Source: Gammaproteobacteria bacterium (GTDB lineage Bacteria; Pseudomonadota; Gammaproteobacteria; Comchoanobacterales; Comchoanobacteraceae). Taken from it: a DNA stretch of 29,112 bases. Numbering within the stretch: position 1 is the stretch's first letter; each line of letters opens with the position of its first letter. The translations under genes and the position numbers were made by a program. This document shows, piece by piece, positions 8,548 through 14,760 of this stretch. Where the stretch lies: contig JAQWRO010000070.1 of the NCBI GenBank assembly GCA_029243665.1, positions 1-29,112 of the forward strand. Direction: 5' to 3'. A model generated the notes under the pieces. It was not told the origin of the DNA, ran no database searches, and saw only the letters and a list, made by a program, of their open reading frames with translations.

Positions 8548-8552
8548 GCATG
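8538..8552. repeat. Hairpin, possible weak terminator
   Basis: CATGCTT (8538-8544) and AAGCATG (8546-8552) are exact inverted repeats around one T; physically this gives a 6-bp stem with a TTA loop. On the plus strand a T-rich but interrupted tract follows. It could end a short transcript from the preceding mini-ORF, but the stem is short for an intrinsic terminator. Confidence 0.3.
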
Positions 8553-8600
8553 CTTGGCCTTTGTTTTGACTGGAAAAACTGCTTGATCACATGATGAATT

Positions 8601-10160
8601 ATGTTTAGTATAGATATATTCATGCTAATAATACGTTCTATAATTTCATTGATTTTTTTAATCTTGGTAAGCAGCATTTTTGCTGAAGAGATTAGAAACC
8701 CTGTCGAACATTGGGCGTCATACCCCAAAATTTCTTATCCTAAAAGTGATAAAGGTGAAGCCATAAAGCGTGGTGAATACCTCGTGATGGCTTCCGATTG
8801 TATTGCTTGTCACTCAACTGATGCTGAGCATCCATTTGCGGGTGGCAATGGTGTGCGCCCTGATATACCTCTATTAGGTTATCGTGTGCCAATAGGTACA
8901 TTCTATTCTCCAAATATTACACCAGATAAAAAAACAGGCATTGGAAATTGGACGCAGAAAGATTTCCATGATGCTATTAGACACGGGGTTGCACCAGATG
9001 GGAGCCAATATTACCCTGCGCTACCATACGTATGGTTTACGAAATTTTCTGACGAAGAAATTGATGATATGTATGAGTATTTTATGGCAATTCCTGCTGT
9101 TGACAGAGAAAACAAGCCTCATGACATCCCATTTTTTATGAAGTGGCGTCAGCTTATGTTGGGCTGGAAGTTGTTATTTTTCTATCCGTTTGATGGCCCT
9201 TATCGTCCTGACCCGGCACGTTCGGAAGAGTGGAATCGAGGTGCTTTCTTGGTTGAGGGCCCCGCGCATTGTGGCATGTGTCATACACCTATAACAATGT
9301 TTGGTTCTCCACAGTTAGATAAGTCATACACGGGTTCAATTATTGATGGTTATGCAGCGCCAAATATTACAGGCACAAGCTTGAAAAAAGTGTCGGCTGG
9401 TGAGTTGATTCGTGTGTTCAAATACGATGAAGTTCCAGGTGGTGGCGAAGTTAAGGGTCCCATGAAAGAAGTTAACCATGATAGTTTAATGTATCTGAAA
9501 GATTCAGACTTGAAGGCAATCGCAGTCTATTTAAAAAGCACTGTTGATTCAGAACCATTGGTGATTTCAGGGTCTGGCGATGCTAAGGGGCAAGCAATTT
9601 ATAACAAACATTGCATGAATTGTCATGCATCTGGTGCTGGTGGCGCGCCAAAGTATGGCGATGCAAACGATTGGGCGCCTATACAAGCGCAGCCAATCGA
9701 CCAAACATATGAGAATGCCATCAAAGGATTCCATGGTATGCCGGCAATGGGTTTATGTGGCGAGTGTAATGATGATGATATCAAGGCCACAGTAAATTAT
9801 ATGCTAAAAGCAGTGTCTGTCACAAAACCTAAGCCTAAAAGAGCGTTAGGACCAGCGCCTAAAAGTTACACTTTAGATGATGGCAAGCAGCTCTATGAAA
9901 AAGTTTGTGCAAGTTGTCATAATGATGGCACATTAAATGCCCCGAAAATTGGTGATGAAACAGCTTGGAAGCAAAGGCTTACTTCCCAAGGCTTCATTGG
10001 TCTATTGAATGGGGTTGTCCATCCTGAGGGTTATAAGTCACTTCCTAATAATTGTGTCCCGAGAGGCACCTGTGATGACTGCAGTGATGGGCAATTGATA
10101 GCCGCGGTTAAATATATTTTATATAAGAGCGTAAAACAAAATGATTTCAAACTTTGGTAA
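8601..10160 (+). CDS. Exported four-heme cytochrome c: diheme dehydrogenase-type part fused to two c5-like domains
   Basis: A periplasmic electron carrier, probably delivering electrons to the oxidase encoded next. An N-terminal signal segment (Leu/Ile-rich, ending Ile-Phe-Ala-Glu-Glu) precedes four Cys-x-x-Cys-His heme sites: Cys-Ile-Ala-Cys-His, Cys-Gly-Met-Cys-His, Cys-Met-Asn-Cys-His and Cys-Ala-Ser-Cys-His. Residues to about 320 resemble the cytochrome subunit of alcohol/gluconate dehydrogenases (first two hemes). The last 200 residues are two cytochrome c5-like modules, each with the extra Cys-x-x-Cys pair near its end. The first has the usual axial Met (Met-Pro-Ala-Met-Gly); in the second a Cys stands at that position. 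The coding end overlaps coxB by 20 bases, so the two are coupled. The ATG at 8601 lacks a clear ribosome site; Met8 (8622) is an alternative. A dehydrogenase partner is not visible in this window. Confidence 0.85.
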   Translation: MFSIDIFMLIIRSIISLIFLILVSSIFAEEIRNPVEHWASYPKISYPKSDKGEAIKRGEYLVMASDCIACHSTDAEHPFAGGNGVRPDIPLLGYRVPIGTFYSPNITPDKKTGIGNWTQKDFHDAIRHGVAPDGSQYYPALPYVWFTKFSDEEIDDMYEYFMAIPAVDRENKPHDIPFFMKWRQLMLGWKLLFFYPFDGPYRPDPARSEEWNRGAFLVEGPAHCGMCHTPITMFGSPQLDKSYTGSIIDGYAAPNITGTSLKKVSAGELIRVFKYDEVPGGGEVKGPMKEVNHDSLMYLKDSDLKAIAVYLKSTVDSEPLVISGSGDAKGQAIYNKHCMNCHASGAGGAPKYGDANDWAPIQAQPIDQTYENAIKGFHGMPAMGLCGECNDDDIKATVNYMLKAVSVTKPKPKRALGPAPKSYTLDDGKQLYEKVCASCHNDGTLNAPKIGDETAWKQRLTSQGFIGLLNGVVHPEGYKSLPNNCVPRGTCDDCSDGQLIAAVKYILYKSVKQNDFKLW

Positions 10161-11334
10161 GATAATATTAGCCTTTTTGGCTTCAAGCACTTTTGCTATA
10201 CAGCCATACAATGTAACTGAAGGTGTTACACCCATGTCTCACCAAATTTATGGTCTGCATATGATCATATTTTATGTGTGTGTGTTCATTGGTGTTGGGG
10301 TAGGCGTTGTTATGCTTTATACCCTTTATTATCACCGTAAAAGTAAGGGCGCTGTTGCTGCGCAGTTCCATGACAACTTTTGGGTTGAGGTTATTTGGAC
10401 ATTGATTCCATTTTTGCTATTGGTTGTGATGGCAATACCATCCACATTGGTTTTGATGCGTTTAAATGATTCCAGAGATGCAGAAGTCAATATTAAAATT
10501 GTTGGGATGCAGTGGAAGTGGCGATATGAGTATCTAGATCAAGATGTTGCATTTAATAGTAACTTGGCGCCGTCCATAGCTAAAGCAATGAATGGCGAGT
10601 TAACCGATGAAGAAAAAGCAAATCCAAACTATCTTCTTGAAGTTGATCAGCCTCTTGTCCTGCCAATTCATAAAAAAGTAAGATTCTTAATGACTTCTAA
10701 TGATGTGATTCACGGATGGTTTATTCCCGCATTGGGTATCAATCGTGATGCAAATCCAGGTTTGATTTCTGAGTCGTGGGCATATATCGAAAAACCAGGT
10801 ATTTATCGAGGGCAATGTAATCAATTATGTGGCTCTGGACATGGTTTTATGCCAATTGTTGTCGTTGCATTGGCTGAAAAAGATTATGATCTATGGGTTA
10901 AAGCAAAGAGAAAAATTATACCAGAATCTGAAGCAGATAAAATCATCAATAAAATTGCAATCGAGGGTAATCCTGACGCTGTTAAAGCAGAAGATGATTC
11001 ACAGAAAACGCCAGAACAAATAGCAATGAGTAAAGGTGAAAGTGTTTTTGAAAATAATTGTGCAAGTTGTCACAAGTCTGATGGTCAAGGACAAGGGATT
11101 TTCCCAAAACTTGTTGGTGGTAGTTTAGCAACTGGTCCAATAGACCCCCTGATTCACCAAGTTTTATATGGCAAGGGAGCCATGCCTGGTTTTAAGTCCA
11201 TACTAAGCCATGAAGAAATAGCGCATGCAATTACCTATGTGAGAAATAGCTGGGGTAATAATGACAAACAAAAATATGGTGCTAGCTCTGGTGGTTTAGT
11301 AACAGCAGATCAAGTCGCTAAGCTTGATAAGTAA
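10141..11334 (+). CDS. coxB: Cytochrome c oxidase subunit II with fused cytochrome c domain (caa3 type)
   Basis: Subunit II accepts electrons at its periplasmic CuA centre and passes them to subunit I. Order of parts: a signal-like N-terminus; two membrane helices (about residues 35-62 and 80-102); a CuA cupredoxin domain with the His in Asp-Val-Ile-His-Gly-Trp and the cluster Gly-Gln-Cys-Asn-Gln-Leu-Cys-Gly-x-x-His-x-x-Met; then from about residue 300 a cytochrome c domain with Cys-Ala-Ser-Cys-His and a late Met (Gly-Ala-Met-Pro-Gly). All CuA side-chain ligands are present, but the residue between the two Cys that is usually Glu is Gln. The fused heme domain means this is a caa3-type enzyme fed by a c-type cytochrome, which fits the upstream gene. 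Confidence 0.95.
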   Translation: MISNFGKIILAFLASSTFAIQPYNVTEGVTPMSHQIYGLHMIIFYVCVFIGVGVGVVMLYTLYYHRKSKGAVAAQFHDNFWVEVIWTLIPFLLLVVMAIPSTLVLMRLNDSRDAEVNIKIVGMQWKWRYEYLDQDVAFNSNLAPSIAKAMNGELTDEEKANPNYLLEVDQPLVLPIHKKVRFLMTSNDVIHGWFIPALGINRDANPGLISESWAYIEKPGIYRGQCNQLCGSGHGFMPIVVVALAEKDYDLWVKAKRKIIPESEADKIINKIAIEGNPDAVKAEDDSQKTPEQIAMSKGESVFENNCASCHKSDGQGQGIFPKLVGGSLATGPIDPLIHQVLYGKGAMPGFKSILSHEEIAHAITYVRNSWGNNDKQKYGASSGGLVTADQVAKLDK

Positions 11335-11369
11335 TAGTGAGTTTAGAATAGAGAAGTAAGAGGATAAAT

Positions 11370-12935
11370 ATGGCAGATCAACCAGAAAAAGGTTTAATGA
11401 GGTGGATAACAACCACAAATCACAAGGATATTGGAACATTATATTTGCTTTTTAGCTTGACTATGTTCTTTGTTGCAGGCTTTTTGGCATTAATTATGAG
11501 GACTGAATTGTCTTCTCCATACTTAATGATCATTAGTCCATTAACTTTTAATCAATTAGTTACTTCGCACGGATTGATTATGATTTTTGGGGCAATTATG
11601 CCTGCATTAGCGGGATTTGCAAACTGGCAAATTCCGATGATGATTGGTGCGGCAGACATGGCATTTCCAAGGTTAAATAACTGGAGTTTTTGGTTGCTAC
11701 CGTTTGCTACATTTATGCTAATGTCGCCATATTTTTTAAATGGTCCTCCAGCTGATATGGGGTGGACTTTTTATGCGCCGCTGTCAACAACTTATGGACC
11801 TCCAGGGACTGATGCTATGATTTTTGGCATTCACATGTTGGGGATTTCATCAATCTTAGCATCTATAAATATCATCGCAACCATCTTGAATTTACGTGCA
11901 CCAGGTATGACTTTAATGAATATGCCCATGTTTGTATGGTCTTGGTTAGTAACTGCTTTCCTTATTCTTGCTATCATGCCAATTTTGGCTGGAACAGTAA
12001 CAATGATGCTTACGGATAGACATTTTGGCACAAGCTTTTTCAATGCTGCAGGTGGTGGTAGCCCATTATTATTCGAGCATTTATTTTGGTTTTTTGGTCA
12101 TCCAGAGGTATATGTATTGGCATTGCCAGTATTTGGGATTATTTCAGAGATTATTCCAGCATTTAGTAGAAAGCCATTGTTCGGTGCAACGTCAATGATT
12201 TACGCTATTGGGGGTATTGCAATTATGTCATTTGTTGTTTGGGTGCATCACATGTTTACAACAGGTGTTCATTTGGGTACACAAATTTTCTTTATGTACA
12301 CAACAATGATTGTTGCGGTGCCTACGGGTGTTAAGGTGTTTAACTGGATGGCTACGATGTATAAAGGCTCAATAACTCTAGAGCCCCCAATGAAGTTCGC
12401 AGTTGGTTTTGTGTACTTATTTACATTAGGGGGGTTAACTGGAGTGATGTTAGCAATTGTGCCAGCAGATTATCAATACCATGCGACTTACTTTGTCGTT
12501 GGACATTTTCACTATGTTGTTGTTGCAGGGTTATACTTGGGTTTAGTAGCAGGCGCATATTTTTGGGTGCCAAAGTGGACAGGTAGAATGTATAGTTTTA
12601 AACTTGCAGATTGGCATTTTTGGCTAACATTGATTTCTTCAAATATTACATTTTTTCCGATGCTATTGGTTGGTCTTGCAGGCATGCCAAGAAGAATTCC
12701 TGATTATAACTTGCAATTTACAGACTTTAATCAAATTGCAACCATTGGTGCATTTATGTTTGGGATATCACAAATATTGTTTGTGATATGTATGTATCAA
12801 GCAATCAAAACTGGTCCAAAAGCTAAAAAAATAATATGGGATGGCGCCAAAGGTCTTGAGTGGACATTAGATACACCATTGCCCTATCATACATTTGAGA
12901 AACCGCCCAAAGTGACTGGTAAAACTTACGTATGA
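11370..12935 (+). CDS. coxA: Cytochrome c oxidase subunit I
   Basis: The catalytic, proton-pumping subunit that reduces O2 at the heme a3-CuB centre. The 521-aa, twelve-helix protein has the heme a His in Thr-Ser-His-Gly, the D-channel entry Asp in Asp-Met-Ala-Phe-Pro-Arg-Leu-Asn-Asn, and Gly-His-Pro-Glu-Val-Tyr (CuB His, proton-path Glu and cross-linked Tyr). It also has His-His in Trp-Val-His-His-Met, the K-channel Lys in Pro-Thr-Gly-Val-Lys-Val-Phe, and Gly-His-Phe-His-Tyr for heme a3 and heme a. Nothing essential is missing, so this is a type A heme-copper oxidase. An AGAGGA ribosome site precedes the ATG. Its stop overlaps the next ATG (ATGA at 12932), indicating coupling with the Cox11-like gene. 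Confidence 0.98.
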   Translation: MADQPEKGLMRWITTTNHKDIGTLYLLFSLTMFFVAGFLALIMRTELSSPYLMIISPLTFNQLVTSHGLIMIFGAIMPALAGFANWQIPMMIGAADMAFPRLNNWSFWLLPFATFMLMSPYFLNGPPADMGWTFYAPLSTTYGPPGTDAMIFGIHMLGISSILASINIIATILNLRAPGMTLMNMPMFVWSWLVTAFLILAIMPILAGTVTMMLTDRHFGTSFFNAAGGGSPLLFEHLFWFFGHPEVYVLALPVFGIISEIIPAFSRKPLFGATSMIYAIGGIAIMSFVVWVHHMFTTGVHLGTQIFFMYTTMIVAVPTGVKVFNWMATMYKGSITLEPPMKFAVGFVYLFTLGGLTGVMLAIVPADYQYHATYFVVGHFHYVVVAGLYLGLVAGAYFWVPKWTGRMYSFKLADWHFWLTLISSNITFFPMLLVGLAGMPRRIPDYNLQFTDFNQIATIGAFMFGISQILFVICMYQAIKTGPKAKKIIWDGAKGLEWTLDTPLPYHTFEKPPKVTGKTYV

Positions 12936-13711
12936 AAAAACAGTTGTCTTTAAATCATTCTTGGTTTCCAATCATAACAGTGATTTCACTGTTCATGATT
13001 GCTATGGGATTATTAACGGCACTGCATCATCATGCTAATATCATACTTGCAGTTATGCCAGGATTAGTAATGTTTTGTTTTGTGAGTATCTATTGGCTAG
13101 GTGATTTAATCATTGCTCAACGTACAAATAAGTCTAAGAAAAATTTTTATATGGGCTTAAGTATGACAATTTTTAGCTTATTTATATTATGGTTTGCTTA
13201 TTTACAAATTCCTTTATTTCATTTTGTTTGTCACCATTTTGGAATTGATGGGAATATACATAATCATGCGATGGGACATGAAGATACACCTATAAATTAC
13301 AATCAGCCAGTTAATATGCAGTTTACAACAACGTCTATGAGAGATTTTCCTGTTAAAGTAAAAATCAATCATATGAGGCAAACTTGGTATCCTGGTGGAC
13401 AGTATGACGTTGTTGTAAGTTTCATAAATGAAGGCAGCAAAACAGTAGACGTGCATCCAATCCTATCTGCGACGCCTGAAAGATCAACATTGTCAATGCA
13501 ATTTCTAGATCATTTTCCAAATACTGTAAGCATTAAGCCAGGGATGCACTACCAAAAAAGCATTCAAATCAGAGTGAATCCAGATTTTCCTAAAGATATT
13601 CATGCAGTCGCAATGTTGTTTCATTCGAGCGATCATTCACTCACTGATAAACCTGGTCAACAAACACATTGGCGTGAACTTAGGTCTCGTTATCATCATA
13701 AGAGGATATAA
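12932..13711 (+). CDS. ctaG: Cox11/CtaG-like protein without copper cysteines, with two extra N-terminal helices
   Basis: Cox11/CtaG normally hands copper to CuB of subunit I. The C-terminal 160 residues follow the Cox11 pattern: a helix ending Ile-Pro-Leu-Phe-His-Phe-Val-Cys (Cys100) and Phe-Gly-Ile-Asp-Gly-Asn, then the beta domain with Thr-Pro-Glu, Ile-Lys-Pro-Gly and Val-Asn-Pro-Asp-Phe. The gene sits between coxA and coxC, the usual Cox11 place. Two things are odd. Where the family has Cys-Phe-Cys-Phe this protein reads Phe-Leu-Asp-His-Phe (191-195), and its only cysteines are Cys49 and Cys100. Ahead of the Cox11 helix lie two more helices (about 12-31 and 36-59) that resemble helices I-II of the CoxC encoded downstream. 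His-rich spots (32-34, 110-116) might bind metal; that is inference. Cox11 ancestry is likely, copper transfer uncertain. Confidence 0.72.
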   Translation: MKKQLSLNHSWFPIITVISLFMIAMGLLTALHHHANIILAVMPGLVMFCFVSIYWLGDLIIAQRTNKSKKNFYMGLSMTIFSLFILWFAYLQIPLFHFVCHHFGIDGNIHNHAMGHEDTPINYNQPVNMQFTTTSMRDFPVKVKINHMRQTWYPGGQYDVVVSFINEGSKTVDVHPILSATPERSTLSMQFLDHFPNTVSIKPGMHYQKSIQIRVNPDFPKDIHAVAMLFHSSDHSLTDKPGQQTHWRELRSRYHHKRI

Positions 13712-13713
13712 AT

Positions 13714-14583
13714 ATGTCATCTGATCATCACATCATACCACCTACCTATTTACCAATTGTCGGTTCAGTTGCCATTTTTTGTACATTGTTTGGATTCTTA
13801 AACTGGCTACATGATTCACCTTATGGCATAGAGACATTAAGTTTTGGCTTAACATTGCTCTTGATTATGATGTTTTTTTGGTTTAGAGCGGTTATCAATG
13901 AAAACTTAACAACGTTCCGAGGCGATAAACAAATGGATAAGTCTTTTCGTTATGGTATGGCTTGGTTTATTTTTACTGAGGTAGCATTGTTTGGAGCATT
14001 TTTTGGGGTTTTGTTCTACGTAAGACATGTTGTAATGTCGTTTCTTGGTGGTGTACCAGGCAATGAAGCTACACATTATTTACTTTGGCCTGATTTTTCA
14101 GGTGATTGGCCAGTATTAACAACACCAAATCCATCAAAGTTCTTAGGGCCTAAGATGGCCATGGGGCCATGGGGCATTCCAGCAATTAACACAATAATTC
14201 TGCTAACCAGTGGTTTAACAATCACATTGGCGCACTGGCGATTGATTGAAGAAAAGCATAAAGTCGCTGGATTTTGGCAACTGTGTACAATCTTACTTGG
14301 TATGGCATTTTTGTATTTTCAAGCCCATGAGTATATTGAGGCATACACAGAGTATGGATTACGATTTGATGCAGGTATTTATGGTAATATCTTTTTCATA
14401 TTAACTGGCTTACATGGTTTCCATGTCACTGTTGGAACCATCATGTTATTTGTGATTATGATTAGGATATTCTTAGAACACTTTGATGAACACAATCACT
14501 TTGCATTTGAAGCAGTTGCTTGGTATTGGCATATGGTTGACGTTGTTTGGTTAGCATTATTTGTGGTGGTCTATTGGCTCTAA
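13714..14583 (+). CDS. coxC: Cytochrome c oxidase subunit III
   Basis: Integral membrane subunit that stabilises subunit I and its proton uptake. The 289-aa sequence shows seven hydrophobic segments and the family landmarks: an N-terminal Pro-Pro-Thr-Tyr-Leu-Pro-Ile start, Trp-Phe-Arg-Ala-Val-Ile-x-Glu after helix II, Phe-x-Phe-Thr-Glu-Val in helix III (usually Ser-Glu-Val), Gln-Ala-His-Glu-Tyr, the Gly-Leu-His-Gly-Phe-His-Val motif and a C-terminal Tyr-Trp-His-Met-Val-Asp-Val-Val-Trp. An AGAGGA ribosome site lies before the ATG. The stop is followed after one base by the ATG of the HMA-domain frame. Confidence 0.97.
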   Translation: MSSDHHIIPPTYLPIVGSVAIFCTLFGFLNWLHDSPYGIETLSFGLTLLLIMMFFWFRAVINENLTTFRGDKQMDKSFRYGMAWFIFTEVALFGAFFGVLFYVRHVVMSFLGGVPGNEATHYLLWPDFSGDWPVLTTPNPSKFLGPKMAMGPWGIPAINTIILLTSGLTITLAHWRLIEEKHKVAGFWQLCTILLGMAFLYFQAHEYIEAYTEYGLRFDAGIYGNIFFILTGLHGFHVTVGTIMLFVIMIRIFLEHFDEHNHFAFEAVAWYWHMVDVVWLALFVVVYWL

Positions 14584-14584
14584 A

Positions 14585-14746
14585 ATGAAAAAAAAAATAA
14601 CAATAAAAAATGTAGAAGGTAGATGTGAAAGTTGTTATAAGGGAAAAACAAACAAGCTAAGCGAATATTTTAAAGAATCAACAGTTACATATGATGTAAG
14701 TAATAAAGAAATTTATGTTGTTTATGAAATAATGAGCAAAAAGTAG
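14585..14746 (+). CDS. HMA (heavy-metal-associated) domain frame, 5' part of the frameshifted ATPase gene
   Basis: This 53-aa frame starts one base after the coxC stop (the in-frame ATG at 14561 lies inside coxC and is unlikely). It begins with the beta strand Lys-Lys-Ile-Thr-Ile-Lys-Asn-Val and the metal-binding loop Glu-Gly-Arg-Cys-Glu-Ser-Cys, then a helix and two strands of the ferredoxin-like HMA fold found in copper chaperones and copper ATPases. It ends at TAG (14744-14746) before the last helix and strand. Those missing parts, including the family-typical Leu-Gly-Tyr-Glu-Ala-Lys, are present at the start of the next frame. A -1 shift at C-AAA-AAG would join them into one 766-aa protein. 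Alone, the product would be an incomplete HMA domain. No good ribosome site is seen, so coupling to coxC is likely. Confidence 0.7.
   Translation: MKKKITIKNVEGRCESCYKGKTNKLSEYFKESTVTYDVSNKEIYVVYEIMSKK
14737..14746 (+). promoter_or_regulatory. Candidate -1 frameshift site (C-AAA-AAG then TAG)
   Basis: The HMA frame reads AGC-AAA-AAG-TAG. Slipping back one base after AAG gives GTA-GAT-CAT and continues without interruption to 16884, completing the HMA domain. The last two lysine codons match the A-run slip sites of bacterial frameshifting, and the stop directly after them would help pausing. I see no strong downstream stem or upstream Shine-Dalgarno-like stimulator. A missing A (five instead of six) from sequencing error or mutation gives the same picture. 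Confidence 0.45.
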
Positions 14747-14760
14747 ATCATTCAAATTTA

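Larger units (their letters stand above)
8312..8600. other. 289-base gap between folA and the oxidase operon
   Basis: This is the longest stretch without a firm gene. It holds the probable folA promoter, a TTGACA at 8390-8395 without a matching -10, a GGAGG at 8408-8412 leading into a doubtful Cys-rich mini-ORF, and a 6-7 bp hairpin at 8538-8552. The promoter of the cytochrome and oxidase operon should lie here. TTGACT at 8566-8571 is a candidate -35, but its best -10 (CATGAT, 8590-8595) would put the transcript start at the annotated ATG, so I cannot fix it. Confidence 0.6.

Noticed and set aside
14561..14584. ATG at 14561 as the start of the HMA-domain protein
   Set aside because: It lies inside the conserved C-terminus of coxC; the ATG at 14585 right after the coxC stop begins exactly at the first HMA strand.
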